Shown: positions 39,201-53,800 of the stretch, one piece after another
How the letters are laid out: each line of letters opens with the position of its first letter
How positions within the stretch are numbered: position 1 is the stretch's first letter
Assembly (NCBI GenBank): GCA_014549065.1
Contig: JACDOX010000061.1
Location: 2,594,279-2,658,278, forward strand
Direction of reading: 5' to 3'
Length of the DNA stretch: 64,000 bases
From: Cardinalis cardinalis
Taxonomy: Eukaryota > Chordata > Aves > Passeriformes > Cardinalidae
Made by a program: the position numbers and the translations under genes
Notes under the pieces: model-generated
Databases searched by the model: none
What the model saw: the letters and a program-made list of their open reading frames with translations, nothing else
What the model was told of the DNA's origin: nothing

Positions 39201-42200
39201 ATGCACGAAATGTGTTGATGGTCAGATAATTNATCAAAACCAACCTTAGCTAGAGATTACCACCAAATTAATATCAAATTTTCATTGANTTTTCCTTCAA
39301 GTGATCAAAAGTCACAAGACTATAGCTGATGCTGCATCTATCCTCTATTTTCCCATCATCATTTGGGTTCATGCCATGAGTCATATCCCACAAGGTCAAA
39401 ATGTTAAACACAACAGAGGATTCATTCCATATAATGCAGCCCTCTGTAACATAATTTAGACTTACTCTGATGCAATGTTGTAAATTACTTTTGGTTTATA
39501 TGTTCCAGTAGTAAAATTCATGTAGCTTATAATAGGTTTTGATATTATTATTCTTATGTTACTATAATATTGAACACATTAAAACACAACAGGATGTAAA
39601 GACTCAAGCTTGTACCACTTCAGTGGAATTAAGATCTTTGTAACCAAGAGGCAGATCAAACCCAAACATAAATTTTACTATCTACATAGTTTAGAAACAT
39701 AGGACAGGAAAAAGTTCAGTAGGGCAAATAGTATAAAGTAAATTTAGTACTGAAATACATTTTCCATATAACAGGCTGACAAGTTTTTGAAGGTTTGCAA
39801 AAGGCACTTTATGACCCATTAGGAATCAAATGCAATATTTGTGGCACAAGTGCATATACTGTAACATTTATTGAGTCTATTTATCTGAGATAAAACACAT
39901 AGGATACAAAATGTGAAAGCCATTACCATGTTTTGTTCCCATTTATTTACCTGGCCAGGATACACTATTGAATTTCCCAACTCGTTTTATGACGCAGTCA
40001 TGGGAATATGGCAATTGCATAAATAAAAGTCAAAATGCAAAGCTGTAACCATTGAAAAAACACAACTGCCTTTTATAGCAGTTCTTAATCTCCTCTTTCC
40101 TCACCACACAAATATAGGATATTAACCATTTATTGATCTTTGATGTCGTCATATGANCTTTAAAATGAAAATGCATGGACTTAAACAAAACTCTGTTCTG
40201 NAACAGATTAATGCAGTTGGCCTTTGTTGTGACACTGGGCAAGTGTTTGTGGTGCTGGATGCCAAATATCATAATCATGGACAGAGCAACAGGAGAGAGA
40301 GGCACCATGGATCAGCATCATTGGTTTGGCCTGGTAATGAGAAGCAACCTTAAATAGAAAATAGCTGGCTACATCTAAAATAAATCATGTCTTTGTTGGA
40401 AACAGTGATTAAAAAACATGAAATTAGTAATGAAATTAGTTTCCAACTTCCAACTAGGCCATATCAAGACTGCAGACATAAAATACCTTCCACCATGAAC
40501 ACATCTCAAGATAGAAGTGCTGGAACCTCCACACACAAGGGATTAAAAAACACCCAAATCCCTGGGTCCTTGCAGTTTTTAGTGAATGCAGTGAACTTAC
40601 AGACAATACTCCGCTTGCACTGACAAAAGTTGTACTAATGATGGAGTCATATACTTCAATTTCTTCTGCCTTTTTCTTTTTTTTCTTTTTTGTAGCAGTC
40701 ATACTCAAATACCTGTAATCAGATAAACTGCTGAGTCATTCAGCATGCACTGCTGACTCATGACTGCTTCAGTTTAGTTGTGTGAAGAAAAGCCTGAGAG
40801 AAATTATTTAGTTAAGTAGCTCAGCGGAATTAGAATTTCCTATCCNGGTTCTACTCGCATAAAAATAATTATTATATTTAAGTGCATAACTACCTTCTTG
40901 CCTACCTGAAAGCTCAATAAGAGCTTTGCTTGCTGACAGGAAAAAAAGGAAAGATATTAATTATGTTCTCAAACAAGAGGCTTCTAAACAGAAAAGGTGG
41001 CATAAATCTCACCATTTTAGTAAGTGCAAAGCTCTGTACCAGTAAGCANCCAATGTCTGCCATGGTTTTGGTCTCAGAATTTCTCATCACTTGGCATGTT
41101 GGAGTAAGTGATCTGGAGAGCTCTTCCTGAGCTCCCAGCATTTATTCCAGAGGCTTCCCCGCCTTTACGCTCTCCGTGAACAACTGCAGTTGACGTTCTG
41201 CATCTTACTTGATATTTCCACAACAGAAGTAATGGGACATATGTTTTCCAGCTACAACAAGAACAATGTGTGGAGAGATGAGACTCTCAGACGAGGCAGT
41301 GCCAAATCCTGCTCTGCTGCCATGATGTGGCCCCAGTGATTTCAAGATGTGGCTTTAGGGATAAAAGAAAGAATGGAAATGCAGCTACATCACAGGCCAG
41401 CTTTAAATGAAGAGGCAGAATATAGAGAAGTATGAGCAATATTACGAGTAACACATAATTATGTTTTAAAGCAGAACTATGAATCAAAATACTCATTAAT
41501 GGAACCCCTGAATTTATTAATTTTGGTAAAGAGGTAAGCCACTAAACTGCCTTCAAAGTGGTGTTAATAGAGAGGTCAGTCAGTCATTACCAGCATAAAG
41601 TATCATCCTGCACTTTGGAGAATTTGAATGCTTAGTAATGGATGTTAAAAGAAAAGCTGGAGTTTTTTCAGTGCATTTTAGCTGAAAATTGGAATATTGT
41701 TCACATAGAAACATACCAGGAAAAAAAATGATAACCTTTTCACAGCAGGAAATGTCAGTGCTAAACTACAGAACAACAGAAATATTACATTTCTATTGGG
41801 GTTTTTTTGAAATACGACTGTGTAAGCGTTGACTAATGGTGAAGGAGAGACACTCAGCAAATATTACAAGTGCTTTTTACCCTATTTATTGCAGATGTAA
41901 GTGATTCAAAATTACCACAGACAAACTCCACCTGTGGAAACCCAAACAGTGTAGAGCAAAGGCAGCTGGGAAGCCATATTTTTTATTTCATGGAAAGTTT
42001 TAATCAGCAACAAAAATATTTCATTAAATTTGGGAAAGGTGTCTGTAAAAAACATGTTCTTGATTATCAGAATTGAGAACATTTGTATGTTTTCAGATTT
42101 TAAGTTAAAAAATAGATGTCCCAACAAAATTTCTTCTTCCATCCCCAAAGTGGTATTTAAATGAAAAGCCACTTTCTTTCCAGCAAAAAATAAAATAAAA

Positions 42201-43360
42201 TAAAATAAAAATTTTTGCTGAAAAATTCCTACTTGCAACTACTGGTTTTAATGCTCAGCCTAAGAGTCTGGAAACCATTGACACTGATAAATTTGCTTGC
42301 AGTAGCAGAGCAATGCTGCAAACTTCCTGCAATCCCCATCTCCCTTCAGGGACCCAGAAATAGCTGCCGAAGTCCCACCGTGGGTTTAGCTGATTCATGA
42401 GAAATACAATTAGGCCAGGAAAAAAATGCACTGATTAGTCATTTCCCAGATAGGTTTTTGCAGGTGAGAGCTGCAATCTTGGAGAGGCTTTTGGGTCGTA
42501 AGAAACTCAGCCAAACTGGAGAGGCAATACCAACTGCCCTCATTAACTGACTCTTAATCCACAAGTATAAAGTAATTTGTGTTCTGTTTTTAGGGATTAA
42601 TCTAGGCCAGAGCAAGGGTTTCTAGTAAGCCTAATGCACAAGAAAATCCTAAATGCTGAAGGAAAAGCTTGCAAACAANAACATGGCTTGATACACATCT
42701 TATCACCCCCCAGTTTATTTGGTCCTACTCCAGAGTTCTATAGCATTTCCAATCAGTAACAAGATAGCAGTGTTGATAAAGGAAGTCTGAGTAATGGGCA
42801 TGGAGAATTTAGTTACTGAAACAGTGCTCCAGACCTGGTAAACATAGCAAAATTTCTCTGGAAAATATAGGAAGTGTTTTACCAACAAATTAATGAAGAA
42901 GAACATTTCTTNAAACTTCTTGTCCAGTCTCCACAATGCTTGTGTAGGTCAGACCTGTGATTGCTACAGACCAGTCTTGGGNCACAGTTAATCCAGAACA
43001 GCACAATAATTTCCCCTTGACAGGATTATACCAATCCTTCCCTCTGCNCTTGATGAAAAGGGAGCTGCTTCTTCCTCCTCTTGTAGGTTAGAGGGAAGGA
43101 TTTAGAAAGTTTAAATTGGCCATTATTGTTATTGGCTAGTCCAAGATTTATAATGTCTAAACCCCTGTATTTTAAAAGATTCTTAAAACCATTTTGACAG
43201 GCTACCATGGTTGCCACAGGTTTTTGAAACTCAGAAGGCAGAATGCCCTTAAGCTTAAAAAGTGCCTTTACTTCATCCCATTGAATTGTACTCAAGCTGA
43301 GCCCAGTTACAAATGGTTTAAAATTGACATTTTCTTCTTATACTTGAATTGTTCAGGAAA
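36271..43360. other. Intergenic, no gene recognised
   Basis: AT-rich sequence with a 12-bp tandem duplication (40418-40441), the (AAAAT)n microsatellite, and one copy of a 21-bp sequence shared with 44.1 kb (41220-41240). ORFs appear random. Confidence 0.65.
42185..42211. repeat. (AAAAT)n microsatellite
   Basis: About five AAAAT/TAAAA pentamer units in tandem. Confidence 0.95.
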
Positions 43361-43740
43361 ATTTAGGAACATAGGACTGGAAGGGATGTCCTGAGTCATC
43401 AGATGCAGTCTGTAGGCACCATGTTATATAATTTTTTTCACAGAAGTCTTGAGCTCCACCTTAAAAGCTGCTGTTCTTTTTCTGAACCCACTACTTCATT
43501 TTCAGGCTGTTCCAGAACCTCATAAAAATAAAAAAGCTTTCCTCTGACTTCCAGTCAGTTTAGACCCATTTTTTTCCCATAAGCAAATACTGCCCTTTAG
43601 CACAATAGTTCTTTTCCTTGTCTTGTATTTATTCCCTCAGATATTCATATTGTCTCTGGTTTTCCCCACCAATTCTGAACAAGCCAAGTCCCTTATCCTA
43701 AAACAGGTCTTTTCACTCTCCTACTGAGCTTCAGGAGCAC
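43361..43740 (-). mobile_element. Old CR1 LINE fragment, reverse orientation
   Basis: It begins with 'aacataggactggaaggga', the complement of a CR1 3' end. A decayed 'gctgttccagaacctc' segment, 'cttccagtcagtttagaccc' and 'ttcttttccttgtcttgt' follow, which parallel the usual CR1 order. The right end is approximate. Confidence 0.75.
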
Positions 43741-46700
43741 AGCAAAAATGAACTGTCCATGGGCATCCATGAGCCAGGTCTGCAGGGCTAACCAAGAAGT
43801 GCCACAATGCTCTTCCCCAACACAAACCATTAAGCATTCATCAGCAATTTCATTTAAGAAATGGATTAAGCAAAACTCCTCCAGTGCACCCATTTTTGGA
43901 GCTCAGCAACACCAGGGAACAAAAGGAAGACAGCAAACTTAGGTTTTTTATTTCTCAGGTTCTTTTGGAACTGATAATTCTGGAAGTATGTGATCTAAGG
44001 AGAAAACCAGAAAACATCAAGANGGGNTTTTAAGTGTTGTATAAAAAGCCANTGAAATCANTCTGAATTTTCTAGAAGCTCTCAAAAGGTTTTTAACCAA
44101 CGGGGAGTAGGTTTTAAACATTTAGTGACTGCCAAGACAACAGAAGTAATGGGACATGGGTCCTTGCAACACCATAGTACACAAAGACTGGTGTAATTAT
44201 GTTGCCTGTGGACTTCTTGGTGGATATAATAAANACAGTTCTTGGAAAAGAAGTGGGGAAACACAACAGCAAAAATGGGAAAGAAAAAAACAGAGATTAT
44301 ATAATCANATTTGGTGAGTCAATGTTGATTTTGATGAAGAAAAAAAATAAACACATGGAAAATTAGCTTGAGTATTAGAAAAAGCTTATAATTTCATAGA
44401 GCTTGGAAACTGCAAAACAGTGAAAATCTTGAAGTTTCTAGCAAAAATTACTGGATGAACAAAGTAGAATTGATCTGAAAGCATTTTAATGGTCTATTTT
44501 TTTTTATTTCTCAGGGTTTGAGATGGTCATTCTTTGCTGGGTTTTCTTAGCTTTTTTTGTATTCTACCNAATAAATTTCCTTCTAAATTCCACCCTGAAT
44601 TTCTCTCTGTATAGGAATTTCAGGGTGATGGATCNGAATGGCACCACATCTATTTCTCACACAGTGAATACACCTGATGCCAGAGAGCAGGGAGAGGAGC
44701 CCCACCACTGTTCCACCATTCCTTCTGTGCAAGCCTAGGGCTGAGAAGCTCTGGAGAAGGGCAGTGAGAGCAAGGCAATCATTTGCCAGCCTAAAAGAGG
44801 AACACTCATCAACAGCATTTATGAATGACTTCGTATTCAGAGTGCACTTGGGACACTCTTGAGCATCCACCATGGACACACACAAAGAAAGATACATAAA
44901 CCAGAAAATTAATCCTTTATATGTCNTTTTAGCCAGCACAATGTGTCAGCCTGACCTAACAAAATACATTCTGAAGATGCCACAGTGGGACAACAGCAAT
45001 ACATTTTAGCAAGCAGGAGACTTGTGCCTTCAATATTACATTCCAAAGTCCAGCCTAGCTGAAGGAAAGGTTGGTACATTGCTTCAACAGCTCACCACTT
45101 TTCTGTCCTAGTTGGACAGCTCTGAAATCTGCAGCAATGCAAAATAGCCTCTTTAAAAGAATAGGAAAGGAGCAGTATGTACTGAAAAGAGAGGTGAGAA
45201 TTTACCACAAGAGTCTTCAAGGCCATCAGGCATAGCTTTCAAGAGCAACCAGAGGTCAAAGGAGTAGTTGATATCATAACTGATTATTCATTTGATTTAC
45301 ACAAGTCCTCCTGAGTCAGTTTTATCTGTTATTTTTTTTTATTGCTCAATTTTGCTGTAGATTCCAACAGCAGCTACTCAGTGGCTCCTGATACAGTAGT
45401 CTCTGTCCTCTTATAAGAAATACAGTATCTTTTTGTAACTTCACATATTCTCTGTCCATACATGAAATTTCCTCCATGTCTGCCCTCACTCACGAGAAAT
45501 ATTATTCCATCTGAAGACAAATAGTTCAATTTGAAATTAATCTTCTACTTTTGAAATTATTCTTCCTCATTATACATCTGAAGAAATAAATTTTCTAACT
45601 GTCAAGAACAAATACTGTTTTTAGGGTGCCACCTTCCAACTCAATTAACATCAGTAGTGTGTTCTCAGTGTTCTGTTAAAGCCTGCTCATGGACCGAGTT
45701 GCCTCTATCCTATTAATCATGTGAAAGTAGAGGCAAGGTTTGCTCTGTNAGGAATTTTACTACCCAGGAAAGGTGACAGTAAACAGCCATAAAGTCTGAA
45801 GTGTACTCATGGATTTCTTGGGCACAGACAGCTGATACACATAACCTTTGGGCTAAGCACACCACATCTGAAGATGACAGCGACATTCTGGGTTTCTACC
45901 CACCAGCATTAGTCTTTTGAGACCAATAAAAAAAGGTTGCTGGTTTTGTGACATGAATAACAGTTCACCTAGACTTGAAACTCAAAATTCCAAACATATT
46001 TCACAGACATATTTTCCTCTTCTAGTTGGGAGCCGACTAGTGTTTTTATGAACCTTCCTCCACTTCAGCTGCTTTTCCTGTCTTTCAATTGCACCAACAG
46101 AGTCAGCAAGGAGGCAGCTACTGAGCACGACTGGCTGCACCAGAAGGAGCCAAAGGCAGTTCCTGCCTCTGCCGCTGTCACCACCATGTGACAGCAGAGC
46201 CACTGAAGCAATCCCATGAGTTAAGCAGAGTCCACGGCCCAGCTTGNCCATGCCCTGTGAGAAGTCCATGACAGCACAACACACCCACGTGGCCATGGTG
46301 AGACACCACGGGTGGGTCAGGCAGACTTCAGAGAGGCAGGGAGGGAGGGAATGAGACTTGTGGACAGGAGACGGAGGAGCTGTTTCTGGGCATGGGAGGG
46401 TCGTACCAGAGGGGCTGTAAGTACAGCTCTCAGTTCAAGCACTGTCTCTGCTGCTCTGGGCAGCCAAGGAAACACCCCCTGTAACAGTACTGGACCCTCC
46501 AAGAAACCCTAGTTTAGGCTGCAACTCCTGTTCAACAAACAGCACCAGGCTGCCAAGGCAGAGAGTGATGAGGCACATCAACCAACCCTACCCCTTTCTG
46601 GATGTCAAATGTTGGCAGGTACACCCAAGAATCATCGAGCAGCCATCAGTGACTATGTCCCTGGTTGCAGTGCCTTGTAGAGCTAACATTCTGGAAAAGT

Positions 46701-47204
46701 TCATGGGTCAGACTTTGAAACAGCCTGCAACCGAAAAATAAAGGCCAAATATGTCATCTGCATCACATAGATGTAGAAAACACTGTCCTCCTGGCAATGC
46801 CAAATGCCCAAATTCAGGTTTGTTTGACTACACATTTGAGTAGAGCATCAGCATCACAACAATAACTGGCAGACCATCATCACCTCACAAGTTCTCTTGC
46901 TTCCTGCCTTCCTTCAGCGGAAGCCACCCTGGTACTCGCACACAAGGCAGTGAAGAAAGAGCACACAGCAATGCAGAGAGCAGGAGCTCCAGAACAGGAT
47001 ACATTCTGCTACCACCCTGGTTTAATTACTATTTGCTGTTCAAGGCTGCACAGATTACCTCCACCCAAACAAGGTAATTTGAACACTTTTATTTCGTCTA
47101 ACTATGTACTGACACGATGTTAACAGTTGCAATTTCAAGGAGTAAAATCCTTAGAACTGAAGTTACAGATCAAGNAGAAAAATCTCAGATCTCTTTCTCT
47201 GGTT
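43741..47204. other. Intergenic, no gene recognised
   Basis: Contains the second copy of the shared 21-bp sequence (44137-44157). A GC-richer patch at 46090-46510 includes a (GGGA)n-like stretch near 46338. No gene is identified. Confidence 0.65.
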
Positions 47205-47680
47205 TCATAAAATTATAAAATAGCTGAGCATGGAAAGGACCTCTGGAGGTCATCCAGTCCACCTTCTTTTTCAAAGGGTTAATTTCAAAGTTAGATAAGG
47301 CAGGCCAAGGCCTTGTCCAGTTGAGTCTGGAAAGCCTTTGAAGATGGAGAACCCACAAACTCTCTAGGCATCTNTTTCAGCACTTAATCTCTCTCGTGAA
47401 TTTTTTTTCCTTCTGTCCAGTCATATTTTCCCCATTTACAACTTGTGATCATTTCACCACATCCTTTTGCTATGCATTGCTCAGAAAACTCTGGCACGTC
47501 CTTCCCATTTCCACCCCTTAGGACCACTATCAGATCCACCTTAGCCTTTTCTTCCCTGCACTAAACAAACCTCTGTCCCTCAGCCCCTTCTCCTGTGAGG
47601 TTCTCGGTCACTCCAGCCACTTTAATGACCTGAGTGCTCCCCCAGCACAGCCCTCAGCACAGACACACTGTCCTGCTCTG
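47205..47680 (-). mobile_element. CR1 LINE fragment, reverse orientation
   Basis: It starts with degenerate 8-bp terminal units ('tcataaaattataaaatag'), then 'ggacctctggaggtcatcca', a near-exact CR1 3' UTR motif in reverse complement. The body continues through 'gaacccacaaactctctagg' and a 'ctcagccccttctcctg' segment typical of CR1 ORF2. The right end is uncertain. Confidence 0.88.
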
Positions 47681-50600
47681 CACCAACCAGGCTGGGAGGG
47701 TTGAAAATTATCCCTACCCAGGACAGGGACATCAGGTGGGAGGTCCCAGTCTCCACATCAATTTAAAGTTCACAGTGAAGCCGGGTGTTCACTTCTGCAT
47801 TTACTGCCACATCAGAACCTAAATTCAGTTCAGGGGGTCAACAGGGTAGAGAACATGTGTCAAAGATTTCTGCATTAAAGAGCAAAAATGATCNAGAACA
47901 CCACTAAGGAATTGAGTAGCCATTTTCATGGGAATACTTAGTTGACACATGCTCTGAAACTGTGTTATTAAAACTAGAACAGAAGATTATATGTTTCATT
48001 ACCCAGAATTAGAATGAGAATGGACTGGTTTGTGCACAAAAGAGAGTGTAACTGAGAGGCTGTTCAAGATAACAAAAAACAAACCAAGACTGTCATCTGA
48101 TGATATCAGCACCAATATGCTGCACTGTCTTGAATAAAAAATTATCTGTATCAGCTACACTAAGTTGCATAAACTCACAAATAAACAAAACTCAGGTCTC
48201 ATTTCCATACAGTGCATTTAGACATTTAGGCTGATTTGGTTTGGTGTATCTGGTTAACAACAGAGGGAACACACAGCAATACAAGTTAGTGAGAAGTACA
48301 GCTACGACTGAGCAGAAAGCCAGGCTGAAACAAAGTCCCAACTTCTGCTTNCAGGGGACTCTGAAAAGTAAGAAGTAACATGTTGCCAAGAGAGTAGATG
48401 AAGAAGCAAAATTAATGCACTGTTATAGAACTAGAATAACACTGAGTAAGACAAAGTGTGAGAGGTGAGTTGGGAGTAATCCTTGGATCCTACCAACATT
48501 ATCTCCAGTTAAAGAGTCCAGGTGGGAATTTCAAGGAAGGTGAATTCCTATTTGCTATGTTGAAATCATTACTTAAATTCACTGGAAGTTCAGATTTCAG
48601 GTTTTGGTTTTTAATACACTCCCGCCTGCTTTTTCTGACAAGACCACCAGGAAATTTAGGGTTGAGTGTGAATGTACAGACCTGACTCTCATATCTCCTC
48701 AGGTTTTATGTTACCTGATTTTTCAAGAGTTACTCTCAATTCACACTGATAAATGATTTAGTCTTTCTAATTAAAACTAGGCCTTTTTTCATTGAGTTCT
48801 CTCACTCTAGGACAGTCTATCCTGGTTTAAGAAAGACTATTATAGAGGCTGTGAACCAGTTCATGCCTCCCACAAGTGGGCTGGCTGCCATCTCATCTGC
48901 ACTGACACACTGGTACAGGCACTAAAGAAATTTAAATGGTTTGTTATTTGGAAATCAGTATTACAAATGGATTTACTATTTCTAAAAATCACTCTAGCAA
49001 CAACTAAAAAGAGTTAAATTCTTGACAATTCTGAAGTTGAGAATATTTAATGTCTAAAAAATGAAAAAGAGAATATAAAACCTTAGAATAATGTCTAATA
49101 ACAAGGTATTACCAGTTTCTAAGTTCTTTATGAAAAATTGTGTGAGTAATGCTTTGGAAGGGTACTTTTCCTGCAAATAAATGTAATGCAAATACTAAGC
49201 CCCATAAGACCAAGTTTATAGCCCTTACCCTAAAAAGCAGTCCTAATGATTAGCATAGCTAAGTATGTACTGTAATGCAGAGCCTGTTGCATATTCATTC
49301 ACAGTGGGTATAATTCTCTTCTTAGAGACACTACCAAACCACCAGCAGCCCTTGTATGTAAATGGAGACTTCCACTAGCTTGTATTCAAAGGCATCTATA
49401 ATAACAAATAATTAACATGTGCNATATATTTACACATTTTTAAAGTGCACACTGTATGATAAGGCATCATTAAACATATTATTTTAAAACAGAAAACATC
49501 TTAGCAAAATAAATAAAAAAGAAAAATATTCCTTTAAAATTTCGTTTCCACATTTCTAAAAAAAACCTCCTGTTAATACATAAATCTTTCAAAAAGTGTG
49601 CCATTAGGAATTCCAGCTAACTTGGCACAGAATGAATTTCTGAATGACCAGCAGACAAAATGAATGCTGCTTCTCCCTGGACTACATTCAGTTTCTCCCA
49701 TTCTGCCAAGATCAAAAAGCTCTTATTTTAGCTTTCCAGGCAAAGAGTAGCTAATCCTTGACTAGCTCATAATAATATTTTAGGCTGTGCTATGATATTC
49801 AAATACAACATGNATTCATTTTCCTGAGTGAAATCCAACATAATGTACAAAGGCCCAAGAATCCTATAAGCACAAAAAGAAGTCTCTCCTTAAAGAATGT
49901 CATCAGAAACAACACCACAGATAGGCCAATTAACTGATGGAGAAAGGGCCTCNGAGTTGGGGTACTGATTTCATCCCTGGCTATGCAGCCATACTCAAAA
50001 CCCAACTGGAGACAGTCATGAGCAAATGCACTCTAGATGACTCAGGGCTGAGCTGCAGGCTTGGAGTAGACAAGCCACAGAGATTGTCTCCAGCCACCAC
50101 TATTCTATTTTTTCTTATAATTGTATGTATTTTTAAACACTTTCAGTGTATCATGGATTTTTTGCTTGTAAGCCCAGAAAAACAGACTTGAAGGTACCTT
50201 GTGGCTTCAGCCTCTCCATCCTCACAAATAATTACATTATGTAATCCTTTTNATGGATGCATCCAGCCCCATACTTCTTCTCATTAGTAAGGAAAAATTC
50301 TTTTAGTTTTCTGAAATGTTATGTGTCCTTGCATAGTTTTAGAGTAATTATTAAATCCTGCAGTGATTTTCCTTTTCTTGGCCAACCCTCATGAGCAGCC
50401 TGCTATGCACAGAGGGTTNGTGAGAGGCAAATACAGAGGTGCAAGTTGAGCCCATGATTAAAAGCCACAAAACATAGTATTGCTTAACATATACCATTTA
50501 TACACCTAGATCCTAAACCCTGCATATTTGTAGGCTGGGTATCATTAATTCAATATAATTTTTCTAGAGCAAAGATTCAGGGAGAAAAATCAGCTTAAAA

Positions 50601-50784
50601 ATGAGCTTACTAATGTGCTATAATACACTGTGATCACTCTGAATATCACACTGCACTCTATGTGTAAACCACACAGAACATGTCAGATGGCTTCCCTTAA
50701 AAGAATCACTCAGATTAATCTGTTTCCTATTGTTTTGCTATTTATGGATTATTTGTAACAGTTCTAATACATCTTGCCCCGATG

Positions 50785-50845
50785 TAATAAATAAATAATA
50801 TTAATAAAATTAATAAATAAATAATATAAATTNAACTAATAAAAC
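50785..50845. repeat. AATA-rich low-complexity repeat
   Basis: Interrupted (AATA)n sequence in which an 'aataaataaataata' block occurs twice, about 28 bp apart. Confidence 0.85.
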
Positions 50846-53800
50846 ATATCCTAACCTCCTTTAATTTCAAGTTTCAAATCCCATATTCTACTACAACTTA
50901 CAACATTCTTAGGTGCTCACACATTGTTATTTGTTGCTTAACAAAAGAAGCCACTGGAGCTCCACTTAACACTTCAGTTTCAACCCACTTAAAAAATAAG
51001 GCCATAACCCAAAATCTCTAATACTGGGCTCTTTCCTGATGTTAAGGATATACAGGAATATAGAAAAACAATGTGTGCCATTTGCTCCTGTTCGATGTAC
51101 ATCATGATTTCCTAAATCAGCTCCAATTTTGAAGGTTCTGTGCACACAAGAGCTCCCAAATGAGACCAACTTCTACATACATGATATACGCTTTGTCTTT
51201 TTTTTTTTCACCTTAGTTGGAAAGTCAGCAAACTGTCCAATAGGAATGTTTTGGCACCTTCTTATTATCTCTGACAACATGTCAAGTGGCAAAAAAGGCA
51301 TTTGCAAACAAGAGGGAGAAGAATGTGCAAAGATCCTATTTTTGGTGCTATATTGGGAAGTACTCANTGTGTTCAGAGAAAGACAAAGTTATCATCATTT
51401 TATCCTTGGTCAAAGTCTTTTTCCCCTTCCCCAGTTAAGGCAAAATGGTACTGGCCATACTAAAGAGAACAGGATAGACTCATAAAGTTGAAAGAAGTAA
51501 AGTCACTTTTCAGAACAGCAGCCATTAAAATGTANTGTCAACCCTAGAAAAGTTCTGTTCCACCATGTATGATGTACTGCAACAAACAAACATTACTTTG
51601 TTTTCCATACATTACTGTTGGTTTCATTATACTGTGGTATTTCAGCTTCTATTTCGAATGCTTCCTCTTGATGATAAGTAATTGCATGTTATAAGATCCA
51701 AAGAAGGGTTTGGAGGAAGACATTAATTTAGCATCAGAATCAAATGATCACAACTACTTGTTTGCTTCCAAAGACAGTATGGCACAAAGCAAAGTACATG
51801 AGGCTTTTCCCTAGCCTAGTTCTTATCACAAAATAATGTAAATCAATTACTAAAAAAACCATGCTGCTTTCTTAATTTTCTCATGTTCATCTCATTTCTA
51901 ATTTTTTGGTCTCTGTATGCCAAGGACACCCTCCTCTTGTTTTGCAGTTCATTTTTGACATCATGTCTTGGATAATTTTTGTGATCAGCTTCCTGTGGTA
52001 TCCTGGTGCTCCCTCAGACCTACCAGGTGAGTAGGGAGCCACCACAGTCCCAGCCCTGGGGAATCCCTGATCCTGCCTGTCTCCCATCCAGGACAGTGGT
52101 GCCATAAGCAATTCTCCTTTTCCTGCAGTAGCTGCTCACCATTTCCTGTCATCTGCTACTCTGTGAACCCACTGAGACACTTTTTTCATTTTCACTCACT
52201 GACTTTTTCCATGTTCTGATCATCCTCCCTTCTTAGGTTGGCGATAGACATCTTGCTACCTTGTTCCCTGCTTTTGCTTCAGTTACTGCTGCTAAAATAT
52301 TCCTTTGCCTCCCCCATTTTTTCACACAACCAAGGCTTTGCACAGCCTTCTCCTTGCATTTGCCTTTGGTTCCTTATTCTTCCCTCATGCCTTGTTTTCC
52401 CCCATTCTCTCATATAATTTTCACACTAGCACAGGAATTCTCTCAATTTCTCCATTTATTAATTATTCTTCTCATCATTCTTGTTCNTCATCAAGAGCCA
52501 ATGCCTCATGGCAATTTTTTGTACAAGGTGTTTGCAAATACTCAACTGCACTCATTTGGGGGAACTGTGACAGTGGCTGTACAGTTCCCACATATTTGTA
52601 TAGCCCTGGACTGATTGACTAATCAGTCAATAACAAATCAATAGCCCAGCTATGACAGCAGTATTTTTGCTTTCTGGGATAGAATATTTTGCTTTTAAGT
52701 TTATTCAGACTGAGAGATAATTCCTTCAAATAAAGTAGTAGAAACCACAGCACCCATCAAATCCAAAGAAGTGTTCAAATGTGATGTATCTTGCTTGGAA
52801 TGCCTCCCTTGCCTGCATTACTCTCTTGGGATGGGAAATAGGAGAAGGCAGCAAAACAATAAGAGTAATGAATAATCACATACTTAGCAAAACCATTAAG
52901 TTTAGAGCTTGAAATTTGTACAACAATCTGGATTTTGCTGCAATTTAATTTCATAGATATTACCATTGAAAGGCAAATAAAACTGGAAAAGATGTATTCC
53001 CAGAAAATCTATTATCAGAAACCCTAAAAAATTATCATAAATTTAAGCATTTATATTTTTTACACAAGACTCAGAGGAACACTGCCAGCCCTGTCTAGTT
53101 ACAATAAAGACCTGCTGGGCAAATGAAGGTCACTTGAATTTTTTTAAAACTTAAAACTTTGTCTTCTGCTCACTCACAGGGAAATACACCAAAACCCTAA
53201 CCAACTTTTCTTGGGTTTGACAATCGCAAAAGTTCTCTTTAAGTTCTCTCTCTCACTATTGACTCACAAACCACGCCATCCCAANGGACTGTGTCCTCTG
53301 AAACGAGGAGTGAGTAATCAGGAAAAAGATGTTTCCCCTCTTCAAAGTATCCACTAAAGCATTCATCCTTTCAAAACTTCCAAGCTACTATTTGTTTGGG
53401 TTGTAAATTTTACAGCAACAATATTGACAATGTTATTGTAAACACTGNACAATGTAAATGAAATTGTCAAAAATATAGACCAGGTCATGGAGACTTCTTC
53501 CAATATGGCACAGGGTGGGTTGGTCTCATTTCATCTGTTTGGGAACACAGGAACAGCAAAGCCCAGAAAGAACAGTTTGATTATTAGACCTGTCTCAAAA
53601 TAAAAGACTTATACTCTTCTACAGCTTGGAAAGGGACTTTTTTTAATTCAGTCAAGAGACCTTTGGAAAGAGTTGATACTATGAAGGAAGCCAACAGTTT
53701 CAGAGAACAAATATTTCAGTATGCATCTGAAAAATTACTCACCANCTCTGACTGCCATTTTGTTTACTGCTGTGGAAGGCTGCAAAATGTAGTTGTAATA

